Below the pieces are notes generated by a model that worked only from the letters and a program-made list of their open reading frames with translations, had not been told where the DNA came from and did not search any database. Made by a program: the position numbers and the translations under genes. A stretch of 64,000 nucleotides of DNA from Aureispira sp. CCB-E (GTDB lineage Bacteria; Bacteroidota; Bacteroidia; Chitinophagales; Saprospiraceae), in the NCBI RefSeq assembly GCF_031326345.1, contig NZ_CP133671.1, forward strand, positions 6,979,501 through 7,043,500. Direction: 5' to 3'. Below are positions 17,132 to 26,122 of the stretch, piece by piece (positions within the stretch are counted from its first letter, which is position 1; each line of letters opens with the position of its first letter).

Positions 17132-19336
17132 ATGCCTCTAAAATTCCCATTTTACAAACAGCTAGATGCCATGGACTGTGGACCAACCTGCCTCAAAATG
17201 ATTGCACAATGGCATGGCAAATCGGTACCTTTACAATACTTAAGAGAACAGAGTTACATTACTAGAGAGGGGGTATCTATGTTAGGTATTGTCGAAGCAG
17301 CAGAAAATATTGGCTATCGCACCATTGCTGTACAACTCCATTATGCAAAAGAAAAAGACACACTTGGTTTAATGCAGTTTCCGCTACCTTGCATTGCTTA
17401 CTGGCAACAAAAACACTTTGTTGTTGTCTACAAAATCACTAAAACACATATTTGGGTTTCGGATCCAGCCGAGGGAAAATTAAAACTAAAGCGCTCCTTC
17501 TTCGAAAAGGGTTGGTTGAATAAAAATAAAAAGGGTATTGTTTTGGGTTTAGAAACAACACCTGCTTTCTATGCAGAAAATGTAGAAATGCAGAATACTT
17601 CTAATTGGAAGTATTTGATTGGATATATCAAACCATATAAGCGGTTAATTTTTCAGTTTATCTTGGGAATGATGACTGGCTTGGTTTTTCAATTGATGTT
17701 CCCTTTTCTTACTCAGTCATTAATTGATGTTGGTGTCAATAATCAAAACATTAGCTTTGTTTCGTTGGTCTTAATTGCTCAACTAGTCTTGTCCATTAGT
17801 CAAGTTTTTGTTCGTTTTATTCAATCTTGGATTGTACTTAATATCGGGCGTCGAGTAAATGTCAATTTGATTGCTGATTTTTTAGCTAAGATGATGCGCT
17901 TGCCCTTAGGTTTTTTTGATGCTAAAAATGTAGGGGACTTATACCAACGAATTAGTGACAACCATAGAGTAGAATCTTTTTTGACAGGATCAGTACTCAA
18001 TATGCTCTTCTCAATAGTTACTGTTTTTGTATTTTCAAGTATTCTACTGTTATACAACAGCCTTATTTTTGTTGTTTTTTTATTTTTCTCTATTCTTTAT
18101 TTGCTTTGGGTATGGGGCTTTTTAAAATGGCGCAAAGAGCTAGATTATATGGCATTTCAACAAGCTTCAGATAATCAACAAGCATTGTATGAAATTATCA
18201 ATGGTGTTCAAGAAATTAAGTTGCAAGGAAGTGAGCGAAAACGACGTTGGCAATGGGTAGAGATACAAGCCAAATTGTTCAGTGTTCAAACCAAATCATT
18301 GGTCTTGCGACAATATCAAGAATTTGGAGTACTACTCTTCTCTAGACTCAAGGATATATTGATCTCTTTTATTGCTGCATCAGCTGTTATTAATGGCGAA
18401 ATGACGTTGGGAATGATGGTTGCTGTTCAATATATTGTGGGGCAATTAAACACTCCTTTCCAACAGTTTATAAGCTTTGTCTATGCTGCTCAAGATGCCA
18501 AAATCAGCTTGGAACGTATGAATGAAATCACCGCTGAAAAAGATGAAAATACAACAACAGTCCATTCTATACAGCAACTGCCCAAAACATTCGATTTAAA
18601 GTTAGAAAAATTGTCTTTTAGTTATACGCCTATTGCTTCTCCTGTTTTAAAAGAATTAAACTTAACTATTCCTGCTGGCAAAACAACGGCTATTGTTGGT
18701 GCTAGTGGTAGCGGCAAAACTACTTTGCTAAAATTATTACTAGGATTTTACGAACCTATCAACGGAAAAATATCAGTTGCAAAAACACCCTTATCCTCTA
18801 TTGACAAACGCTATTGGCGAAGCCTTTGTGGCACTGTAATGCAAGATGGGTATATTTTTTCAGATACCATTGCTCAAAATATTGCCGAAAGCGATACCTC
18901 TATTGATTATAAAAAATTACATCAAGCGATTGAAATTGCCAATATTAGCGACTTGATTGCTACGCTTCCGTTAGGATACAATACAATGATTGGCTCTAAA
19001 GGGAGTGGCATATCACAGGGGCAAAAACAGCGTATTCTTATCGCTAGGGCGGTCTATAAAAATCCTGATGTATTGTTTTTAGACGAAGCAACCAACGCTT
19101 TGGATGCTACAAACGAACGAGAAATTGTGGAAAAACTAAACCAATTTTTAGCTTCCAAAACGGTTATTGTAGTAGCACATCGACTAAGCACCGTCATGAA
19201 TGCGGATCAAATCATTGTCTTGGATAATGGCAAAATTGTAGAGCAGGGCACGCACCAAACATTATTAAACCAAAAAGGAAAATATTATCAACTTGTCCAA
19301 AACCAATTGGATGTGGAACAAGTAGGTGTCAATTAA
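17132..19336 (+). CDS. C39-peptidase ABC exporter (cluster 2)
   Basis: This 734-residue exporter is closely related to the one in cluster 1. The peptidase residues are C16, H95 and D111, followed by the transmembrane region and an intact ATPase (GASGSGKTT, ISQGQ, LFLDEATNALD, VVAHRLS). It should remove the GG leader of precursor 2 and export the core. Most of the gene is moderately diverged from cluster 1, but 18668-19105 is almost identical, so the nucleotide-binding core has been homogenised. Because the peptidase domains also remain similar, cross-processing of the two precursors is possible. Confidence 0.95.
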   Translation: MPLKFPFYKQLDAMDCGPTCLKMIAQWHGKSVPLQYLREQSYITREGVSMLGIVEAAENIGYRTIAVQLHYAKEKDTLGLMQFPLPCIAYWQQKHFVVVYKITKTHIWVSDPAEGKLKLKRSFFEKGWLNKNKKGIVLGLETTPAFYAENVEMQNTSNWKYLIGYIKPYKRLIFQFILGMMTGLVFQLMFPFLTQSLIDVGVNNQNISFVSLVLIAQLVLSISQVFVRFIQSWIVLNIGRRVNVNLIADFLAKMMRLPLGFFDAKNVGDLYQRISDNHRVESFLTGSVLNMLFSIVTVFVFSSILLLYNSLIFVVFLFFSILYLLWVWGFLKWRKELDYMAFQQASDNQQALYEIINGVQEIKLQGSERKRRWQWVEIQAKLFSVQTKSLVLRQYQEFGVLLFSRLKDILISFIAASAVINGEMTLGMMVAVQYIVGQLNTPFQQFISFVYAAQDAKISLERMNEITAEKDENTTTVHSIQQLPKTFDLKLEKLSFSYTPIASPVLKELNLTIPAGKTTAIVGASGSGKTTLLKLLLGFYEPINGKISVAKTPLSSIDKRYWRSLCGTVMQDGYIFSDTIAQNIAESDTSIDYKKLHQAIEIANISDLIATLPLGYNTMIGSKGSGISQGQKQRILIARAVYKNPDVLFLDEATNALDATNEREIVEKLNQFLASKTVIVVAHRLSTVMNADQIIVLDNGKIVEQGTHQTLLNQKGKYYQLVQNQLDVEQVGVN
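18668..19105 (+). repeat. Conversion tract, ATPase copy 2
   Basis: Partner of 10977-11414: 438 bases with about three differences, flanked by clearly diverged sequence on both sides. Confidence 0.9.
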
Positions 19337-19348
19337 AAAACATATAAA

Positions 19349-20620
19349 ATGCCAGATAACACACCAACTACGGAATTCACATTGGTAGAGCAAGCGATGG
19401 GTAACCCTCCAGGATGGTTGACCTATTGGGGGATTACTGTTGTTTCACTTTTTTTAAGTATTGTCTTAGGAATTGCAGCCGTAATCAACTACCCTGATGT
19501 CTTACAAGCAAAAGCTACGACTTATATCAACCGTCCACCAGTTGAGGTTTTCGCCAAACAGACAAAAACCATCAACACACTTTTAGTCCAAGAAAAAGAT
19601 ACCATTGAATGTAATACTCCTTTAATTATTTTTGAATCATCTGCTGCTTGGGAAGCCGTATTAACATTAGACACTTTATTAAAAAACAAAAACACCCCTA
19701 TTAACACTAAATATCTATTAGCAAGCAACTTAGGTACACTCAATACAGCATACCAAGAGCTAGTCCTGTTAGAACAACAAATTAAAGATGCCTACACAAC
19801 AGATATTACACCTGATCGTATAAGAACTATAAAAAAGGAGATTGAACAAAACAAAGCACTTAATGCCTCCTTATTAAAACAAAAAGAAGTGTTCGAAAAA
19901 GAGCTAAATAACATCCGAAAAGATTGGGAACGCTCCAAAACATTACTACAAGATGGCGTTATTAGTCCACAAGAGTTTGAGCAAAAAGAAAATGTTTATT
20001 GGCAGAGCAAACGTTCTTTTCATCAAATGGAATCTACACTTATTTCTAATCAAATAAAAATCCAACAATTAAGCCTGCAAATTCCTGAATCTGAAAAACA
20101 AAAGCATGACTTCTTTTTTAAATTGATAACCGAACGTTCAAAAAAATACGAAGTACTCAAAACAGCTATAGGGAAATGGAAAAAAGAACATATTCTCTAT
20201 GCTCCTATTGCTGGTGTATTAGAGTTTAATTCTATAACATTAGAAGGAAATCAAATATCTCCCGACATTCCTGTGCTAACAATCTTGCCCAATACAGCAC
20301 AAAAACAAGCATTTTTAAAAGCACTAATGAATGCCAATGGCATTGGTAAAGTTGCTGTTGGTCAAAAGGCTACTGTTTCTTTTAATAATTACCCCTCTGC
20401 TGAATATGGGATATTAACAGCAGAGGTCATTGAAATTGCCTCTATCCCAACCGATAATCAGTATGAAGTCTTGCTAAAACTTCCGCAAAGTTGGGTTACC
20501 AACTATGGGGTCTCCATCCCTAAACAACAAAAAATGAATGCTCATATTGCCATACAAACCAAGAAATTCACACTTTTGGAGCGTATCTTTTCTGGCTTGT
20601 TGGACGTGTTAAAAAATTAG
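19349..20620 (+). CDS. HlyD-family membrane-fusion adaptor (cluster 2)
   Basis: This 423-residue adaptor begins 12 bases after the exporter. It shares the start 'TEFTLVEQAMGNPPGWLTYWG', one transmembrane helix (about 27-46), a coiled-coil hairpin (about 135-275) and 'SKTLLQDGVISPQEFEQKE' with the cluster 1 adaptor. The C-terminal 126 residues are nearly identical to it, while the coiled coil and N-terminus have diverged. The stop lies ten bases from the convergent TolC gene's stop, with no room for a classical terminator between them. Confidence 0.93.
   Translation: MPDNTPTTEFTLVEQAMGNPPGWLTYWGITVVSLFLSIVLGIAAVINYPDVLQAKATTYINRPPVEVFAKQTKTINTLLVQEKDTIECNTPLIIFESSAAWEAVLTLDTLLKNKNTPINTKYLLASNLGTLNTAYQELVLLEQQIKDAYTTDITPDRIRTIKKEIEQNKALNASLLKQKEVFEKELNNIRKDWERSKTLLQDGVISPQEFEQKENVYWQSKRSFHQMESTLISNQIKIQQLSLQIPESEKQKHDFFFKLITERSKKYEVLKTAIGKWKKEHILYAPIAGVLEFNSITLEGNQISPDIPVLTILPNTAQKQAFLKALMNANGIGKVAVGQKATVSFNNYPSAEYGILTAEVIEIASIPTDNQYEVLLKLPQSWVTNYGVSIPKQQKMNAHIAIQTKKFTLLERIFSGLLDVLKN
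20242..20620 (+). repeat. Conversion tract, HlyD copy 2
   Basis: Partner of 12541-12919: 379 bases, both copies ending precisely at the TAG stop. Confidence 0.9.
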
Positions 20621-20630
20621 GCACAGCAGT

Positions 20631-22055
20631 TTAATTAGGTTCTAAATTTGCTGTAATCCAGAAAAATGCGGTTCTAGACTTTAGGTAAGTTACTTGTTGT
20701 TTGATTAATTTAAGTTGTGCATCTAGCAATTGATTTTCTCGTGTATTGACCATAAACACAGAAGATTCTCCAATAGAAAACTTTATTCTTTCTGCCTCCA
20801 ACAACGTAGCGTAATTTTGAACCATGCTTTCAATGGTTGTTGTTTGCAAAGCAAAATTTTGAACTTCGTTGAAATAGTTTTCTACTTTAATTTGTAGATC
20901 TCTACGCTTTGCTTCTTGTTGATAACTGGTTGCTTTGAGTTTTAGCTTGACCAACTCTAAGTCTGCTCGCTCTTTTCGAATAAAAATAGGCATACTAAAT
21001 TTCAATCCTAATTTATAATTTTCGATAGGAGCGGCAGCACTAACAGGGAAAAAATCGACATGCTCTGTTGACAAGAAATTATATTTAAAATCTAACTTAG
21101 GTAGTAATTTATTCACTTTCAGTTTGCGTTCTAAATCCAAATTTTGCAACTTAAAATCGTACATCAAAATATTAGGATGCTGTTGAAGTTGGCTTAGACT
21201 ATTTTCCAATAAACTCTCTGCCAAAGGTTGCATGGCCAATTGTGCCAACCCCACAGGATACATTCCTTCTTGCAAAACAAGAGGCTCTTGTTGGTCACTC
21301 CAAAGATACGCAGAGACCAGACGAGCAGCATTCTGCACTTCAATACGTTTATTGGCTAATAATACGGCTCGTTCTTGGATTTGAATAAAGGACTTTAAGG
21401 TATCTACGGCAGGTTTATCCCCCTCTATAAAAGACCTTTTGGTCGCCTCAAATTGCGTTTGAGCATTTTTTAAAGATTCTTCGACAACCAATAATTCGCT
21501 GTACACTTTCACCCAATCCCAATAAGTCTTTCCTGCTTTGTATAACAAATCATTGAGCAAAGCTTGTATTTCTACCTCGCTTGCCCCCAACATTAACTTA
21601 GCTTGCTGCAAAGTAGTTCTACGCTCACTCGTCCACAAACCATTTAACAAAGGAATTTTGATACCTAAATAAGCTTGCCCTGCTTCTGGAAGTTTGTTTT
21701 CAGGATTTAGATAATAACCATTTGCATAATTATACCCTGCCTCAAGAGCTATATCAGACCAAATCGGAACTTTTAAGTGTGCATTGAGGATATTGTAATA
21801 ATTTTTTTTGTCAAAGTTTTTAAAATCCCAGTTGGCACCTACCTTAGGGTCAAAGCCTCCTCTTGCCTTTTTTAAATATTGAGCAGCTTGATCTCGCTGC
21901 AAGTTAATCTGTCTTGCAATAGGATGATTTTGATAAATCTCTTGTAAAAATTGCTCATAGGTTAGTAATAAAGAATCCGTTTGCCCGACCAATGTATTGG
22001 TACTACAAAAAAGTACTAACGCTATTAAAACAGGTTTTGTAATAGAATGCTTCAT
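20631..22055 (-). CDS. TolC-family outer-membrane channel
   Basis: This protein of about 474 residues has a signal peptide (ending TLVGQ) and the long alternating helical and strand segments of TolC/OEP proteins, for example 'LLTYEQFLQEIYQNHPIARQ', 'YWDWVKVYSELLVVEESLKN' and 'AERIKFSIGESSVFMVN'. I took ATG 22055, which overlaps the upstream HlyD stop by one base (TGATG); GTG 22058 is one codon earlier. It forms the outer-membrane exit duct for its own operon's ABC/HlyD pair. Because the two RiPP clusters next door lack a channel, it is the obvious candidate for them too (inference). Confidence 0.92.
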   Translation of the reverse strand: MKHSITKPVLIALVLFCSTNTLVGQTDSLLLTYEQFLQEIYQNHPIARQINLQRDQAAQYLKKARGGFDPKVGANWDFKNFDKKNYYNILNAHLKVPIWSDIALEAGYNYANGYYLNPENKLPEAGQAYLGIKIPLLNGLWTSERRTTLQQAKLMLGASEVEIQALLNDLLYKAGKTYWDWVKVYSELLVVEESLKNAQTQFEATKRSFIEGDKPAVDTLKSFIQIQERAVLLANKRIEVQNAARLVSAYLWSDQQEPLVLQEGMYPVGLAQLAMQPLAESLLENSLSQLQQHPNILMYDFKLQNLDLERKLKVNKLLPKLDFKYNFLSTEHVDFFPVSAAAPIENYKLGLKFSMPIFIRKERADLELVKLKLKATSYQQEAKRRDLQIKVENYFNEVQNFALQTTTIESMVQNYATLLEAERIKFSIGESSVFMVNTRENQLLDAQLKLIKQQVTYLKSRTAFFWITANLEPN

Positions 22056-23431
22056 CACTTCTTTAAATGCTTGATAGGGGCTTTTAATTTTACTTCTTCG
22101 GTTTTTGTTTCCTCATAAAAATCAGGCGGGAAGCCATTCAGTTGGCGCCAAAACTCGTACCACAACGGAACATCATTCAGCATAATCAACGTACTAGCTC
22201 CTGTTCCTACTCGCAAGGCTTCTGGCCAGGGTTTGGCATTCGGTTCCTTGCTTGGAGAAATTAAAATTCGGTACAAACCATTTTCATTAGCAACATTATC
22301 AATAGCAATAATTTCGCCACTAAATGTACCATAAGACTGGTTGGGCCAACCAGAGAAAACAAAAGCAGGCCAACCATCAAAAACAAAACGAACCTCTTCG
22401 CTCAATTGCAATAAAGGATAGTCCATTGGTCGAATATAAGTTTCGACCGCAAGTTGATAATCCGTTGGCATAATTGCTAGCATTGGATCTGTTTCCTTCA
22501 CTAATTCACCAATACCTTTGCGATAGATTTTAGTAATATAACCATCTTGTGGTGCTATAATATGATACAAATTCGAACGACGTTCATAGTTAGCATATTG
22601 ATTTTGGAGCTTGGCAATTTGACTTTCTGCATCATAAATACTGGATAAAGCACTAGAACGTTCAGAACGCACCTTTGCCATCTTATCGGCATAATTACTA
22701 CGCACACTACTCAATTCAATTTGTGCATTTAGCAATTCATTTTTTGTACTCAAATATTTATTTTGTGTTGCAATCAACTTTGCCTCTGTCTCTTGCATTT
22801 TATTCCGTTTATCCTCTACATCTGTTTTTGATTTAATGCCTTGTTCGTATAGCGTATCTGTTCGGTTAAACTGTTTCACGGCAATTTGGTAAGCTGTTTG
22901 TGCCGCATTAACCGCCATACTATCTGAAGTAGCTTTTAACCGATACTGCTTTACTTTATTTTCTGTTTGTTCCAACTTGAAATTCAAAGCATCTTGCATC
23001 GCATCCAATTGTTGTGACAAAGCTTCTGATTTTTGATTGTAAGCTGTTCGGGCAGCTTGTTTGGCGTTGACTTGATTTTTTGTTCGTTCTAATAATTGAG
23101 GATCAAAATAATCTGCTTTAACCTCTGACAAATAAGCCAACGTATCCCCTGCTTTAACAGATTCCCCCTCTCGAACGTACCATTTCTCAATTTTTCCTGC
23201 AATCGTGCTATAAACACTTTGTGGGCGATGTTCGGGGCGTAGGGTAGTTACTTTTCCTTTGGCAGAAATATTCTGTGTCCAAGGCAACATGACTATAATA
23301 ATAAGCATGACAAAAAAGCCGATCACCCAATAAGCCAATTTTCGTGTTGTATCCAGTTGGGTTACTTTCTCGAATGCAGGATAATTTTCTAAGCCTTTAT
23401 TCTCTATCGTATTTTCTGATATATTTAGCAT
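22055..23431 (-). CDS. HlyD-family adaptor of the TolC operon
   Basis: This 458-residue adaptor has one transmembrane helix (about residues 33-52), a biotinyl-lipoyl half-motif ('VYSTIAGKIEKWYVREGESV'), a very long coiled coil (about 115-290) and the returning half ('IIAPQDGYITKIYRKG'). The C-terminal part holds 'FVFDGWPAFVFSGWPN', typical of Bacteroidota adaptors beside such ABC genes. It lies between the ABC half-transporter (9-base gap) and TolC (1-base overlap), so the three form one operon. It is not close to the two RiPP-cluster adaptors. Confidence 0.9.
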   Translation of the reverse strand: MLNISENTIENKGLENYPAFEKVTQLDTTRKLAYWVIGFFVMLIIIVMLPWTQNISAKGKVTTLRPEHRPQSVYSTIAGKIEKWYVREGESVKAGDTLAYLSEVKADYFDPQLLERTKNQVNAKQAARTAYNQKSEALSQQLDAMQDALNFKLEQTENKVKQYRLKATSDSMAVNAAQTAYQIAVKQFNRTDTLYEQGIKSKTDVEDKRNKMQETEAKLIATQNKYLSTKNELLNAQIELSSVRSNYADKMAKVRSERSSALSSIYDAESQIAKLQNQYANYERRSNLYHIIAPQDGYITKIYRKGIGELVKETDPMLAIMPTDYQLAVETYIRPMDYPLLQLSEEVRFVFDGWPAFVFSGWPNQSYGTFSGEIIAIDNVANENGLYRILISPSKEPNAKPWPEALRVGTGASTLIMLNDVPLWYEFWRQLNGFPPDFYEETKTEEVKLKAPIKHLKK

Positions 23432-23440
23432 TCTTTCATT

Positions 23441-25174
23441 TTAGTTTAAAACATCATCAAATAACTGATCAAAATAAGGTTGTGCCTCTAAGGCTTGGTA
23501 CGAACCATTAAATATAATTTGCCCTTGATCCATTACAACAACTCGGTCACAAGCTCTTGCCATCTTAGCACTTCGGCTTACAGCAATCAATGTCCAAGGG
23601 TTTTCTTTGTTTGTTAAAATCTCTATAATGCGCTTGGTATCATCAGAACTCATGCTATATAATAAAGGTTCCGTTACCACCAATTTAGGCATATCAACAA
23701 TACAACGTGCCAAAATAATTTTCTTAATAACGCTCTGAGGCAGACGTTCTCCATCAGATGAAATCATAGTATTCAATCCCTCTGGCTGACTTTTGATAAA
23801 CTCAGATAAACTAATCTTTTTGCAAACTTCAATAACATCTTGAATGGTAACATTAGAGCGCCCCATTGTAATGTTTTTGATTAATGTGCCATGAAAAAGG
23901 TGTTCTTCTGTAACATGATCTCCGATGTATGAACGCAAGCTTGCAATATTCATATTTTTTCGGGGGATATCATTGTATGAAATTGTCCCTGAAAAATTGT
24001 TATACAAACCCATGATTACCTTCAGCAAAGTTGACTTTCCAGAGGCACTAGCTCCAACAACACAAACTCTTTCCCCCGATTTAATCTCTAGAGAAATGTG
24101 ATCTAATATTTTTTGTTTGTCCTCCTTTGTCTCATAAGTTAGATTATTGATATTAATAGACATTCCATTGGGACAATAAATTTCTTTGAAATCCAAGCCT
24201 GTTTCTTCTTCTAGAGGAAGATCGGTTACCAAACCAATTTTTTCAACAGCTGTCAACAAATCAAAGATTGTTTCCATTCCCATTACAATTTTGTCCAATG
24301 CATTCAGAATAATAATGATAACGATTTCTGAAGCTACAAATTGACCAATATTCAACTCATTGTTAATTACCAACAAACCACCAATAGATAACAATGCTGC
24401 GGTAGCTAAAGTTTTCAGAATGATAACACTAACCATTTGTACTTTGACAATACGGAAATGCTTTTTTCGGTAATCCAAGTATCCTGTTACTAAATCATCT
24501 GTTTTCTCTAATGGATATTTTGTTCGTCCAGCCAATTTAAATGATCCCATTGTTCGTCCCAACTCTTCGAGCCAATAAGCTACCTTGTATTTATATTTTG
24601 ACTCCAACAAGCTAGAAGACAAACCTGGCGAAAAGGTACTAACAACAATAATTGCAATTAGTATTAATAGTATAAATCCGAAGAAGACAAAGAAAGGATG
24701 ATATAAGGAAAGTAAAATAAGACCAAAAACAATTTGCAAAGATGCAGCGGACAAATCAACCAAGATCTTTGGGATTCCTTTTTGAATCGACAAGGTATCA
24801 AAAAAGCGATTTGCTAGTTCGGGAGCGTATTCATTTTTGATAGACTCCATCTGTAAACGAGGCATTCTATATGCAAAGTCAAAGGCAGCACGGGTAAAAA
24901 TTCTTTGTTGAATGGTCTCCGTAATGATATGCTGCATCAATTTCATAGCTCCTGCTACTCCTGTTCCTAAGGCAACGATAAACGTCAGAACAATCCAAGA
25001 GGAAGAGACTTGGTTTAAAGCAATTAGATTGATAATTGCCTGTATCCCTACAGGAATGGTTAAACTAATGATCCCCTCAAATATAGCATATATATATATA
25101 AATATTATGTCTTTTTTATCAAGTCGCAACAACCGAAAAAAACGCTTTAAGGGATGTCCCTTTAGTGTATCCAT
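23441..25174 (-). CDS. ABC half-transporter with eroded ATPase motifs
   Basis: This 577-residue ABC half-exporter (TM region about 22-300, ATPase about 335-577) has no C39 domain. Walker A is normal (GASASGKST, 374-382). The Q-loop Gln is replaced (near T422), the signature reads LPQSV instead of LSGGQ (478-482), the Walker B Asp is T501 (VVTEP, Glu kept), and the H-loop His is S533 (AVSRS). It therefore probably binds ATP but may hydrolyse it poorly, or works with a different partner. It heads an operon with HlyD and TolC. The overall fold and context argue for a real, conserved gene rather than a decaying one, since the frame is intact. Confidence 0.85.
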   Translation of the reverse strand: MDTLKGHPLKRFFRLLRLDKKDIIFIYIYAIFEGIISLTIPVGIQAIINLIALNQVSSSWIVLTFIVALGTGVAGAMKLMQHIITETIQQRIFTRAAFDFAYRMPRLQMESIKNEYAPELANRFFDTLSIQKGIPKILVDLSAASLQIVFGLILLSLYHPFFVFFGFILLILIAIIVVSTFSPGLSSSLLESKYKYKVAYWLEELGRTMGSFKLAGRTKYPLEKTDDLVTGYLDYRKKHFRIVKVQMVSVIILKTLATAALLSIGGLLVINNELNIGQFVASEIVIIIILNALDKIVMGMETIFDLLTAVEKIGLVTDLPLEEETGLDFKEIYCPNGMSININNLTYETKEDKQKILDHISLEIKSGERVCVVGASASGKSTLLKVIMGLYNNFSGTISYNDIPRKNMNIASLRSYIGDHVTEEHLFHGTLIKNITMGRSNVTIQDVIEVCKKISLSEFIKSQPEGLNTMISSDGERLPQSVIKKIILARCIVDMPKLVVTEPLLYSMSSDDTKRIIEILTNKENPWTLIAVSRSAKMARACDRVVVMDQGQIIFNGSYQALEAQPYFDQLFDDVLN

Positions 25175-25270
25175 AGCAAAGCTAATTTTTAAAATAGTAA
25201 ACCTATTATTAAATAGTACGTATGAAACAAAGAAAACTATTTTTTGTTGTAAAATATGCTTTTTTTATCA

Positions 25271-25304
25271 AAAAAAGCCACCCTTGACAAATCAAAGGTG
25301 GCTT
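25271..25304 (-). terminator. Terminator of the small secreted protein gene
   Basis: Stem gccacc/ggtggc (25277-25282 with 25297-25302), followed on the minus strand by a run of seven Ts, 23 bases after the stop at 25327. Confidence 0.8.
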
Positions 25305-25326
25305 CTATTGAAACATTAATAAATTA

Positions 25327-25749
25327 TTATTTAATACTCGCCGTTGGTGACTTTGTGTTAACCACCTTGACACTAGCAGGTACCAATACAATATAACTTA
25401 TTATTTCTTTGCACTCTTCTCCTTTTACCAACAATACATTCATATTCTTCTTACGAGTAATATTCAAAGTTTGAGTTGTAGCATCGGTTGTGCTTTCTAA
25501 AGCATAACGACCTGAATTCACTAAAAAATCCAACATAGCGCTATTGTTCACAGTAGCTAACTTGATATGAGATTCAATAATGATCCTACTACCTTTGGTT
25601 TCTTTTATTTCTATATTGTCTGTATCTAAATCTAGGTTAATAGTTGCAATATTGGCTGCTGAAATCATTTCATTCGCAGATGCCGTTGCTTGGGCAAATA
25701 AACTGCTCGAAATTATTACAGAAAACAAAATTGTAGCAAAAAATTTCAT
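25327..25749 (-). CDS. Small secreted protein, paralogue of 26123-26548
   Basis: This 140-residue protein has a signal peptide (ending SSLFAQ) and a beta-rich domain. It shares the blocks 'IEIKETKGSRIIIE', 'MLDFLVNSGRYAL', 'TTDATTQTLNI', 'VKGEECKEIISY' and 'VPASVKV' with the neighbouring gene at 26123. The family is unknown to me; the 'weights on beta-strand' pattern vaguely recalls auto-transporter-like head or DUF4097 repeats, but this is not firm. It has its own promoter and terminator. The location is periplasm or outside the cell. Confidence 0.75.
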   Translation of the reverse strand: MKFFATILFSVIISSSLFAQATASANEMISAANIATINLDLDTDNIEIKETKGSRIIIESHIKLATVNNSAMLDFLVNSGRYALESTTDATTQTLNITRKKNMNVLLVKGEECKEIISYIVLVPASVKVVNTKSPTASIK

Positions 25750-25826
25750 GATAAAAATAAATTCATTTTGTGTTAAAAACTTGGGAATAAACGTGTTTTG
25801 ATTTTAGGGTAATATCAACGTAAGCA

Positions 25827-25857
25827 CAAAGATAATTTAATGTTATCAAAAAAGCAA
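25827..25857 (-). promoter_or_regulatory. Promoter of the 25327-25749 gene
   Basis: On the minus strand TTG (25857-25855), a 20-nt spacer and TATCTTTG (25834-25827) fit the phylum consensus; the start codon is about 80 bases downstream. The remainder of the 373-base gap 25750-26122 holds only the hairpin at 26061-26106. Confidence 0.65.
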
Positions 25858-26060
25858 GCCTGTTTTTATATTAGATATATTCACAATATTTTGTTTTACC
25901 TCTACCTATATTTATATAAATAATACGTCTCTTTCTGTCTTCCTCTTTATTTGGCTATAAAAACTTGGCTCCAAATTAAATTTTAGTTTTTTAGATTTTG
26001 TTGTTGTATAACGATTTCTAAAGTTCAAAACTTTAACATTTCAATTAACAGTAAGGAACA

Positions 26061-26106
26061 AAAAAAAAGACTTAATGTTTATCAATACATTAAGTCTTTT
26101 TTATTT
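26061..26106. terminator. Bidirectional hairpin terminator
   Basis: A perfect 11-bp stem (aagacttaatg at 26067-26077 with 26088-26098) is flanked by A-run and T-run, so it can work on either strand. It lies 17 bases after the stop of the minus-strand gene at 26123. Confidence 0.85.
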
Positions 26107-26122
26107 TATATGAAATATCCTT

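Noticed and set aside
10977-20620. Duplicated exporter and adaptor stretches considered as a mobile element
   Set aside because: No transposase, terminal inverted repeats or target duplications; the identity follows gene parts, as in gene conversion.
25177-25184. TAGCTTTG three bases upstream of the ABC gene's ATG, considered as its promoter
   Set aside because: It fits the -7 box but has no -33 partner and would imply a leaderless transcript.
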